From assembly GCA_035529075.1 (NCBI GenBank), contig DATKXK010000008.1, positions 1 to 47,159 on the forward strand: a stretch of 47,159 nt of DNA, read 5' to 3'. A model generated the notes under the pieces. The model was not told where the DNA came from and did no database searches. It saw nothing but the letters and a program-made list of their open reading frames with translations. The stretch's first letter is position 1; the number at the start of each line of letters is the position of its first letter. The position numbers and the translations under genes were made by a program. Source of the stretch: Acidobacteriota bacterium. Lineage in GTDB: Bacteria; Zixibacteria; MSB-5A5; GN15; FEB-12. Positions 7,090-14,623 of this stretch are shown one piece after another.

Positions 7090-9633
7090 TCATGAACGCT
7101 GCATCCCGTGCCGCCCCGATTTCGAACGCTTCGTCCTCGTTCGCTTCGAACGACCGGCTTCGTTGCCGTCGTTGCCCTTGTCACTACGACCCGCCGTACG
7201 ACCGAAACGTTCCAGCTCGACGGCCATGTCGCACAGTCGTTCATCCGCCCTGGCCAGCACCGAACCGGCGGTGAAACGACCGCTCGCCGTGCGCCGCCCC
7301 CCGGGCACGCCGGTCAGTATCTCAAGCCCTTCGCTGATCCTCCTGACGGGATAGATGCTGAACTTGCCCGATTTGACGGCGTCCATCACGTCGGGCCGCA
7401 GCAGGAGGTCCTGTACGTTCTGACGAGGCATGAGCACGCCCTGGTTTCCCGTCAGACCGCGCGCTTTGCAGACGTCGAAGAAACCCTCGATTTTCTCATT
7501 GATGCCGCCGATCGGTTGAATCTCACCTTTCTGGTTGACCGATCCCGTCACCGCCAGACCTTGATTGATGGGTATTCGGCTCAAAGACGAGATTATGCCG
7601 TAGATCTCCGTGGACGACGCCGAATCGCCGTCAACGCCGCTGTAGGACTGTTCGAAGGAGATTGACGCCGACATCACCAGCGGTTTGTCCTGGGCAAACA
7701 TGCTGCGCAGGTAGCCGGACAGAATCAACACGCCCTTGTTGTGCACGGGACCGGAAAGCTCGGCCTCACGTTCAATGTTGATAACTCCGGCCTTGCCAAG
7801 CGCCGTTGTCACCGTTATCCGGGTCGGGCGTCCGAACCTGTAGTCCCCGATGTCGTACACCGACAGCCCGTTGATCTGGCCCACCTCGGATCCCGTCGTG
7901 GAAACCATGAGCGTGTTGGTGTCGAACATCTCCTGTATCTTGTCCTCGACGAGATTGACCCGGCTGCGCCGCCCGCTCACCGCACCGTGCACGTCCTGCC
8001 GGGTAACTTTCTTGGCTCCCCGAAGGCGAGCGCAGAACGCCGCCTCGCGAACGATGTCGGCCACGGCCGTAAACCGGACGCTCAGCTTCTCCCGATGCCC
8101 GGCCAGTCTTCGACCGTATTCGGCCACGGCCTGCAGGCCACTGACGTGAAACGGCATGAGGTGCTCCTCATCGACAATCCGACGGACGAACTGAAAGTAC
8201 TCAGTGACGTTCGCCCGGTTGTACGGCATTACGGAGTCGAACTCCGCCTTGATTTTGAACACCTTCTTGAAATCCTCGTCGAAATTCCACAGCAACCGGT
8301 AAATACGGTCCTCTCCGATCAGCACCACCTTGACCTCAAGCGGGATCGGCTCCGGCGTGATCCCGGAACCGGCCATCATGGAAAGCGGATCGTAACCGGT
8401 GATCTCAGTTTCGCCGTTCCGGAGCGCCCGCTTGAGACCTATCCATGCGCCCGGCTCGCCGAAGAGATCCAGGGCGTTGACGACGAGAAACCCGCCGGAC
8501 GCCTTCAGGATCGAGCCGGAAAAAATGCGCGTGAAATCGGTCCGCCAGTAACCGAATCGATCCACCACCCGTTCCAGAGAGCCGAAGAGGTTCTTGTACG
8601 AAGGCGACTTTTCGATCACGATCGGGACGGTTGCGGTTTCCGAGTTGTCCAGGAGGAGGTTGACCGAGAACTCCTCAAACGGTTCGCGCTTGCGAAACGG
8701 CGGCGCCTCTTCCTCGCCGCGACGCGGCTGGGCCTCGCGGTAACGATCAAGATCGCTCACCATGGCGTCCTCCACCCCTTCGAGGTAGCCCTGAACCTTC
8801 TCATTCGGATACCGTTTCTTCAGCAAGTTCACCTTGTCGGCCACCAGCGGCGCGACCATGGAGTAGTTCAGCTTCTCGACGGCTTCTTCGAGCTTGCTGG
8901 TCAGCTTCTTCGACTCAGTGGTGGTAACGTCGAATTCTCTTCTCAGCGAATCCCAGGCGCGGCGTCTCTCGTCCAGCTCGGACAACGCGTACTTGCCTTC
9001 CTTGGAAAGCCGTTCGAGTTGCTCCATCGATGTCGGCTCATTCTCGATAAGGGGCTGGATTTCGTTGCGAACGCCGAGCCCCGACTGAATCTGCACCATG
9101 ACAAACCCGGCCTTGGTCAGCTTTTCCTCGAAGCCGCTTACGAGCTGCTTCTGTCGGCCCTCGAACTCGCGGACCAGCCGGCTGTACCGGTCCTTGTAAT
9201 CGTCGGAGAGGAATATCTTGGGAACAACCTTGCGGATGGAACTGATCAGGTACCCCATGTCCTTCCTGAACCGCCTGCCCTCACCGGCTTTGAACGTCAG
9301 CACCTTGGGGTGGTCAACGTTCTTGAAGTTGTTGACGTAGACGACGTCGGTAAGGTCCGGCGGTCCGTGCTCGAGTTGTTCTAACAGGTGCTTGATGGTA
9401 GTCGTTCGACCGGTGCCGGAAAGCCCCGTCACGAAAACGTTATACCCCCGACTCCTGACGTCCAGACCCAGCCTGATGGCGTCAACGGCGCGCTGCTGGC
9501 CGATAATGCTGCTGCAGGGCGGAACGTCGTCTGAGGACGCTACACCGACCGGCTTGTAGGAAACTCGATAATCTAAGGACTTGTATGTCAACCCACGCCG
9601 CTTTTTCGATTTCCTGGGCTTACTGGTCGCCAT
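7090..9633 (-). CDS. LonB-like ATP-dependent protease (AAA_32 / Lon S16)
   Basis: An 847-residue cytoplasmic ATP-dependent serine protease of the Lon-related family with an N-terminal AAA_32-type module. The P-loop GLSGTGRTT (residues 70-78) has Arg in place of the usual Lys. A coiled middle region (about 150-330) is followed by the ATPase/lid region. The C-terminal Lon domain has the Ser-Lys dyad at Ser671 (GDSASS) and Lys714 (NEKIEG); the 43-residue spacing equals that of classical Lon. A basic, low-complexity tail (KRTRTKRSKSGRHG) ends the protein. The start codon has GGAGGG in front of it, and minus-strand -10-like TATACT and TATAAT sequences lie just upstream. Likely role: turnover of damaged or regulatory proteins. 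Confidence 0.93.
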   Translation of the reverse strand: MATSKPRKSKKRRGLTYKSLDYRVSYKPVGVASSDDVPPCSSIIGQQRAVDAIRLGLDVRSRGYNVFVTGLSGTGRTTTIKHLLEQLEHGPPDLTDVVYVNNFKNVDHPKVLTFKAGEGRRFRKDMGYLISSIRKVVPKIFLSDDYKDRYSRLVREFEGRQKQLVSGFEEKLTKAGFVMVQIQSGLGVRNEIQPLIENEPTSMEQLERLSKEGKYALSELDERRRAWDSLRREFDVTTTESKKLTSKLEEAVEKLNYSMVAPLVADKVNLLKKRYPNEKVQGYLEGVEDAMVSDLDRYREAQPRRGEEEAPPFRKREPFEEFSVNLLLDNSETATVPIVIEKSPSYKNLFGSLERVVDRFGYWRTDFTRIFSGSILKASGGFLVVNALDLFGEPGAWIGLKRALRNGETEITGYDPLSMMAGSGITPEPIPLEVKVVLIGEDRIYRLLWNFDEDFKKVFKIKAEFDSVMPYNRANVTEYFQFVRRIVDEEHLMPFHVSGLQAVAEYGRRLAGHREKLSVRFTAVADIVREAAFCARLRGAKKVTRQDVHGAVSGRRSRVNLVEDKIQEMFDTNTLMVSTTGSEVGQINGLSVYDIGDYRFGRPTRITVTTALGKAGVINIEREAELSGPVHNKGVLILSGYLRSMFAQDKPLVMSASISFEQSYSGVDGDSASSTEIYGIISSLSRIPINQGLAVTGSVNQKGEIQPIGGINEKIEGFFDVCKARGLTGNQGVLMPRQNVQDLLLRPDVMDAVKSGKFSIYPVRRISEGLEILTGVPGGRRTASGRFTAGSVLARADERLCDMAVELERFGRTAGRSDKGNDGNEAGRSKRTRTKRSKSGRHGMQRS

Positions 9634-9765
9634 TGCGTCCCTCCATTATACACTGATGTTACGCCGGTAGTATAGGCTCGCACGTGCTCGGAATCCAACC
9701 CAAAAACAGCGGCGCACGCACCTTTTGTTGTAGCTCCGGCAGCACAGCCGTGTTATTATAGCCGC

Positions 9766-10173
9766 ATGCCGGATAGTATTACATCGTTGCTTGATGCACC
9801 CGCCACAGTGATCTGGTTGCCGATTATCACCGTCGCAGTCCTCCTGTGCGTCGTGATTGTACACTTCAGGACCCGCGGCCAGCTCCGCCTGCTCAAGAGC
9901 GTGCTGGGATCTTTCGACCAGCCCCTGCTTTTCTATGACGAGCACGACCGTCTCGCCTTCCACACCTCGGGACTGGTTCTATTTGACAGACAGGCACTCA
10001 GGAAAATCAGGAGGCTTTCGCGACGGCCACAGCCGGACAGAGAACTTCAGGGCGAGATCGAAATCGACCACAACACGTATCGCTATCAGAGTCGCCTTCT
10101 GGAGTATCGGCCCGGCAGATACGGCACTATCGTTCTCTTAGAATACCATCGCCCAACGCGTTCCGTAGTGTAA
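9766..10173 (+). CDS. Small membrane-anchored protein, possible PAS-like domain
   Basis: A 135-residue protein with one N-terminal membrane segment (residues about 16-34, VIWLPIITVAVLLCVVIVHF). A cytosolic part follows whose pattern (LGSFDQPLLFYDEHDRLAFHTSGLVLF ... YRYQSRLLEY ... YGTIVLLEYH) resembles a reduced PAS fold, as in sensor proteins, but no kinase or output domain follows. This resemblance is only suggestive. A TATTAT hexamer at 9754-9759 is six bases before the ATG and no ribosome-binding site is visible, so the message could be leaderless. It is divergent from the LonB-like gene. Confidence 0.65.
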   Translation: MPDSITSLLDAPATVIWLPIITVAVLLCVVIVHFRTRGQLRLLKSVLGSFDQPLLFYDEHDRLAFHTSGLVLFDRQALRKIRRLSRRPQPDRELQGEIEIDHNTYRYQSRLLEYRPGRYGTIVLLEYHRPTRSVV

Positions 10174-10331
10174 GCGCCAAAATGGCAGTGTCGGCAGACC
10201 CGATGTCATGCCCCGACACGAGCCTTGGCGAAAAAAATCAAAGATTGTTGAGGAGTACTAACCCGTTCCCGGTCAGTCCCTTAACGGAGCAGCCCGCCGT
10301 AAGTAGCTGTCAATCAACAAAATTGCTTCGC

Positions 10332-10361
10332 TTGACAGCCCCTAAACTCGATGTGTATATA
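10332..10361 (+). promoter_or_regulatory. Sigma-70 promoter of tRNA-Glu
   Basis: A perfect TTGACA (10332-10337) is followed after 17-18 bases by GTATAT/TATATA (10355-10361), about 35 bases before the tRNA. GCTGTCAA at 10306-10313 is an exact inverted copy of TTGACAGC at 10332-10339, so the -35 box is half of an 8-bp inverted repeat. Confidence 0.75.
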
Positions 10362-10395
10362 TGCCGTGTTGCTTCTTTAGCGTTGCGCATTGAAC

Positions 10396-10467
10396 GGCGG
10401 TATCGTCTAGTGGTTAGGACGGGTGGTTCTCAGCCACCAAACCGGGGTTCGATCCCCCGTACCGCTA
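10396..10467 (+). tRNA. tRNA-Glu (anticodon CTC)
   Basis: The cloverleaf can be drawn fully: acceptor GGCGGTA/TACCGCT (one G-U at the end), D arm GTCT...GGAC with the AGTGGTTA loop, anticodon stem GGTGG/CCACC with loop TTCTCAG (anticodon CTC, 10429-10431), and T arm CGGGG-TTCGATC-CCCCG. The discriminator is A and no CCA is encoded. Confidence 0.96.
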
Positions 10468-10474
10468 AAGACCG

Positions 10475-10532
10475 CTGGGTGGTCCGAGCTACTTTTCCCT
10501 GTGGGTTAGTTCGGACTACCCAGACTTTTTTT
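10475..10532 (+). terminator. Rho-independent terminator after tRNA-Glu
   Basis: CTGGGTGGTCCGA (10475-10487) pairs with TCGGACTACCCAG (10511-10523) with a single G-U, followed by T7 at 10526-10532. It ends the tRNA transcript and faces the convergent M6 protease gene. Confidence 0.9.
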
Positions 10533-10622
10533 GCCCGCGCTGTCTGATCGAGCAGCAACTTACATCAATGCCAAAAAGAACGCCCGCTGCCCCATTCCCT
10601 GAAGCCCGCGCCCGACGGCGTT

Positions 10623-13600
10623 TCACTCGGGCAGGGCCGTCATCCCGGCCCGGCGCGCTGCCGCCGTGGCACCGGCGGTCACACAACCACACCGGGGTTC
10701 CTCGCCTTGCGCAAAAAGATAACGTATGAGAGCCGTAAGATCGCCGATGTCCGGCCCTTCGCAGTCACCGTTTAAGTCCGCCGCGTTAGCGACGCACGCC
10801 CCGGCTCCGTCCAGGAACAGGTAGCCAACAAGGTACGTGACGTCACCGATATCTACGGCCGGCTGACCATCAACTTCGCCCGGAATGTACGGCAAAACCA
10901 CTGTTTCATTCAGACCGGCGTCGAATTCCGGCCCGAACGTCTCCATGGTGTCCGTGAAACTCAACACCTCCGCGGGCACAGCGTACCGCGCCGTGTCCCA
11001 GACCAGAGAGAGACCCGTCCGACACGGTACCGCAACCGTGAAAGAGATCTCAACAAGCACCGTCGGGGTGTCAAGATCCAACTCGTAGCCAAGGCTGTTA
11101 TCAAGCCTTACCAGAAGAAGGCCTGATTCCGGTTCCAACACGACCGAGTTCAAATCCCAGGGTTCGGCAGGCAGACCGTCGAAGGAGACCTCGAGGATCT
11201 CGATGTTCCCCGGTATCTGCAGGGGGATTGTGGCCTTCGTCAGCGGCTTGGATATCTCCACCACGACCGGCTGGATCATGCTGGAAGTGTCGCAAGGTGC
11301 CACCGTGACTGAGGGCAGAACCAGTCTGCCCCACGGCGGTTCGTAGGCCGAGTTGACCAAGAAAGTGCCGGAATCGGACCAGGCCGAGTACTCGGCGCCG
11401 TCGTGCGTTCGTGCCCGCCACCAGTACGGAGTCAACTCATCCAGGACCGCGTCGACCAGCCACCCCGTCGAGTCCGGAGTCTCCTCGACGTTCGGAGAGG
11501 ATGTGACGACGCTGGCAAGCTCTTCGTCGGCGTACACTTCGAACTGGTAGTACAGTTGGTTGCTTTCTTCGTCAGAGCCGCCGGAGACATACAGAATCGG
11601 CGGGTTACCGACAAACCGGCCGTCCGACGGACTGCGCAACTGCGGCGCCAGCGGCAGCGTGTTCACGTGAAAAGAAGTCGAGAGCCACTCCGACCAGATG
11701 GTGCCGTTGCTTGACCGCAGCCGGACCCAGTATCTCTCACTATCAAGCAGCGGCGCTCCGGCATAGGTTACGGAGGAGTCAGGCGAACCGGTGACGCCGG
11801 GCACCCACATCTCCGCCGCGGTCCAGTCGTTATCGCTGCCGACTTCGATCTCATACTCGGCCTGCACAGACGCACCGGTATCAACAACCGACCACAGGAT
11901 CGTCGGAGTATGATCCGCAACCTGGTCCGCGTCCTGCACCTCCAGCAAGAGGCTGCGCACGTACGGATAACTGTGGGTGAAGAAGTCCAGGACCCGGACC
12001 AGCAGCGTGTCGCGGTGCTGGAATCCGAGGTAGTCGTTTCCTTCACTGATGAACTCTGCTCCGAAAGTGGCAAAGACGGTACGGTGGTCGCCCAGGTACG
12101 TGACCGCGCAATCGCCGAAGTTGCCGCTGCCGAATTCGTCGGCCAGATAAAATGCCGTCTGACCGTCGGCATACGCATTCAGCCCATCATGCATCGGGTT
12201 GATCGGCGCGTTGCCGTAGTACGTGAAGGCCGTCCCGTCGGCGACCACGTTGCCGTCAATACCCATGAAACCGAGGGTGAACCCGCTGGGGCCGGCGAGC
12301 GTAGCGTGCAGGTAGTCGGCCATGAAGGCGGAATCCAGCGAGTGCAGCTGTGACGCCGCCGTCAGGCTCGAAAGGAACAGGCTGCCCCCGCCCTCGAGAA
12401 ACTGCGTCAGCGCCGCGATATCGTCGACCGTGATGGTCCCCCCGCCGCCGTCGTTCTTGCCCGTATGCCAGATAACCGTTTTGTACGCCTGGAGATCACT
12501 GCCGAGCGGTGATGATACACTCTTGTCCCACGTCTCGCTGGGAAGGCGCAGATCCGTAAGGCTGGTCGAGAACCGCTGCTCGAAAGTCTGCCCGTTGTCA
12601 TCGTCAACAATCAGCACCTGTGGAGCGCCGAGAGTATGGTCAAACTCAAGGCTGGCCGTGAACGCGCGGTCACCCGACCCGGGGACGGAATCCGCCACGA
12701 TCGTCAGGGTGAAACGGGCGATAATCGACTCAAAGTCGACCGGAAGCGAAAACCTGACCGGTAGTGCTATCCAGACGTCGGAGTAAGTGATGAAATCACC
12801 GACGAAGGGGACGTCATTCTGAAGGAACTGAACTCCCTCGGCGTCGACGGTCAGGCTTGCCGTCGCCGCATAGGCAGAACGCATCTTGTTCACGACGCGA
12901 CAGTGAAACTCGATGGTTTCGCCGGCTTCCAGGACCTCGTCCCCGTCGCCACCGGGGGGCGGATCGATAAACACGGGCGGGGTGTCGGCCGAGAACTCGA
13001 TCCAGGGGCGCGAGAAGTACACGTCAAGATCCGCGTGCATGACCGAGCCGTTACTTGATATGCTCTGAACGCCCACTTCCGAGGTTACGCCGAAGTTGTT
13101 CTTCGAATCGGGCACCGACAGATCGTGGAAGTTACGGTTGTTTGTTGCGCCGGGCCAGGGATCACCGTTGTCACTGACCCCCCTCAAGGCCAGGTCGTTG
13201 CGGCCGTCGGCCTGCTCGAAAGCCACCATGTACCGGAACCGGTCATGCTGCCCGGGGACGTCCTCGTCGACGTGATAGATACACAGGCCCGCCCCTGGCA
13301 GCTCTACGTCGAAGCCGACTTGCTGGCGGTTCTCGATGAGCCAGTACTGGGGCGATTCCCCCAGCGGATTATCCTTCATGCCGTAGACGACGGGACTCTC
13401 TTCAACCTGCGGCAACTCGACCTGGTGCAGGTTGCTGTCCAGCCACGATATCTCCACGAGACCCATTTGCTCTCTGGTAAACGCGTCGGGATGCGCCGGT
13501 GTCAGCCCGTACCCGTTCCAGCTCCCCGAGCCCATCAACGACCAGTCACCCAGGCCGCAGCCCGGACTGGTCAGATCCTGATCGTACATATCGTAGGCCC

Positions 13601-14393
13601 CGAGGATATGCCCCCATTCGTGGCAGATGACGCCGATGGGGGCCAGTTCGTCTCCCTGTTCCTCCGGACACATGATGTACATACGAATGCCGACACCGTC
13701 GTAGGTAAGCGGCGTTATAGCCGAGGCGTGAGACCAGATGCCCCATTCGTTGGCCTCCGCCCCCGGGCCGGCATGAATGACTATGACGCCGTCAACCCAG
13801 GAGTCGCCGTTGGCATAGAGCGAAAAGTCCACCCCGTTGGCCTCCGCGGAATCTACCGCCGCCCCAATAATCTCATGGCCATGTTGCAGGCCGTCGTCAT
13901 CGTCAACATAATAGGCGTACGTCTCGGGCATCATGTACCAGCCGTATATGTCGCCCTTGATGTACACGCTGCCGTACGATATCTCGAGGTAGTAGTCGGT
14001 CATGGACCCGGTGGGATTGTGTATCGGGTCGGTGTCGCGATTGGAAAACAGCAGGGAATCGAACGCCTCCGGCGTGCCGTAGGCACTCTGGTCCGCCGCC
14101 CGCCAGTCGGTAAATTCGGCCAGAAGAACAACGACGTGAATAGTATCAACCACGGGGCCGGCCTGCGCTGCGTCGCGCACCGACCGTAGCGTTTTCAATG
14201 GCGAGTACTCATTGGGGGCACAGCCGCCCGCGGCTTTGAACGCCGCCCAGTTCCGCGCCTTCTCCTCGAGAACGCCCTGTGCGAGCCATTCCTGAACCGC
14301 CTCCCTGGTCGGCGCCACCGACGACGACGTGCCGGTCAGTACCAGAACGACAAGCGCGGAAAAAGCGGCGGTTCGGATCACGGACTGTCCCAT
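10623..14393 (-). CDS. Secreted M6-family (immune inhibitor A-like) metalloprotease with dockerin-like C-terminus
   Basis: A 1,256-residue exported zinc protease. A signal peptide covers residues 1-26, followed by a propeptide-like helix and the M6 catalytic domain with HEWGHILGAYDMYD (His258, Glu259, His262) and the Met-turn-like GDWSLMGSGSWNG. Further on are a ThuA/flavodoxin-like segment (APQVLIVDDDNGQTFEQRF, about 620-790), fibronectin-like modules (two WSEW/YWWRARTHDGAEYSAWSDSG repeats), a cohesin-like beta segment and two dockerin-like helices (VDIGDVTYLVGYLF and PDIGDLTALIRYLF) interrupted by the Ca-binding type DLNGDCEG. It ends just after these, without the C-terminal sorting domain of its neighbour. 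The paralogue lies directly upstream on the same strand. Confidence 0.93.
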   Translation of the reverse strand: MGQSVIRTAAFSALVVLVLTGTSSSVAPTREAVQEWLAQGVLEEKARNWAAFKAAGGCAPNEYSPLKTLRSVRDAAQAGPVVDTIHVVVLLAEFTDWRAADQSAYGTPEAFDSLLFSNRDTDPIHNPTGSMTDYYLEISYGSVYIKGDIYGWYMMPETYAYYVDDDDGLQHGHEIIGAAVDSAEANGVDFSLYANGDSWVDGVIVIHAGPGAEANEWGIWSHASAITPLTYDGVGIRMYIMCPEEQGDELAPIGVICHEWGHILGAYDMYDQDLTSPGCGLGDWSLMGSGSWNGYGLTPAHPDAFTREQMGLVEISWLDSNLHQVELPQVEESPVVYGMKDNPLGESPQYWLIENRQQVGFDVELPGAGLCIYHVDEDVPGQHDRFRYMVAFEQADGRNDLALRGVSDNGDPWPGATNNRNFHDLSVPDSKNNFGVTSEVGVQSISSNGSVMHADLDVYFSRPWIEFSADTPPVFIDPPPGGDGDEVLEAGETIEFHCRVVNKMRSAYAATASLTVDAEGVQFLQNDVPFVGDFITYSDVWIALPVRFSLPVDFESIIARFTLTIVADSVPGSGDRAFTASLEFDHTLGAPQVLIVDDDNGQTFEQRFSTSLTDLRLPSETWDKSVSSPLGSDLQAYKTVIWHTGKNDGGGGTITVDDIAALTQFLEGGGSLFLSSLTAASQLHSLDSAFMADYLHATLAGPSGFTLGFMGIDGNVVADGTAFTYYGNAPINPMHDGLNAYADGQTAFYLADEFGSGNFGDCAVTYLGDHRTVFATFGAEFISEGNDYLGFQHRDTLLVRVLDFFTHSYPYVRSLLLEVQDADQVADHTPTILWSVVDTGASVQAEYEIEVGSDNDWTAAEMWVPGVTGSPDSSVTYAGAPLLDSERYWVRLRSSNGTIWSEWLSTSFHVNTLPLAPQLRSPSDGRFVGNPPILYVSGGSDEESNQLYYQFEVYADEELASVVTSSPNVEETPDSTGWLVDAVLDELTPYWWRARTHDGAEYSAWSDSGTFLVNSAYEPPWGRLVLPSVTVAPCDTSSMIQPVVVEISKPLTKATIPLQIPGNIEILEVSFDGLPAEPWDLNSVVLEPESGLLLVRLDNSLGYELDLDTPTVLVEISFTVAVPCRTGLSLVWDTARYAVPAEVLSFTDTMETFGPEFDAGLNETVVLPYIPGEVDGQPAVDIGDVTYLVGYLFLDGAGACVANAADLNGDCEGPDIGDLTALIRYLFAQGEEPRCGCVTAGATAAARRAGMTALPE

Positions 14394-14405
14394 TGCGGCA
14401 CCGAA

Positions 14406-14426
14406 GGCAGTTGTATTTCAACTGCC
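14406..14426 (-). promoter_or_regulatory. Hairpin in 5' leader of the first M6 protease
   Basis: GGCAGTTG (14406-14413) and CAACTGCC (14419-14426) form a perfect 8-bp stem with a 5-base loop, 12 bases before the start codon. It is placed where it could hide the weak ribosome-binding region or stabilise the mRNA. Confidence 0.5.
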
Positions 14427-14463
14427 GGAGTGATGAGTAAGGTCGAATTCTCCCTGCCCTCTA

Positions 14464-14491
14464 AACATACAAAATTAGACACCGGAGTCAA
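14464..14491 (-). promoter_or_regulatory. Sigma-70 promoter of the first M6 protease
   Basis: On the minus strand TTGACT (14486-14491), a 16-base spacer and TATGTT (14464-14469) lie about 70 bases before the start codon at 14393. Confidence 0.7.
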
Positions 14492-14569
14492 CTATTTTCT
14501 GGCTGGCGGTAACAAGGCCCTGTCTTGGCGCAGGTCGGCATCTTCGGCCGTCGCGCATGCCGCGATGCC

Positions 14570-14600
14570 AAAAAAAAGGAGCAGCCTTCTCGGCTGCTCC
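14570..14600 (-). terminator. Rho-independent terminator of the second M6 protease
   Basis: On the minus strand GGAGCAGCC/GGCTGCTCC (14578-14586 and 14592-14600) is followed by eight T (A run 14570-14577), 24 bases past the stop codon. It separates the two paralogues into two transcription units. Confidence 0.92.
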
Positions 14601-14623
14601 CTGAAATTCTCTCGCAGGCACAC

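Noticed and set aside
7741-9384. Long open frame (547 codons) on the plus strand
   Set aside because: It lies wholly antisense to the LonB-like gene, whose motifs are unmistakable. It has no recognisable domain and is the mirror of G+C-rich codon use.
10533-10623. Frameshifted remains of a C-terminal sorting domain after the first M6 protease
   Set aside because: Only about 90 bases separate the stop from the tRNA-Glu terminator and no similarity to the paralogue's tail is seen in any frame.
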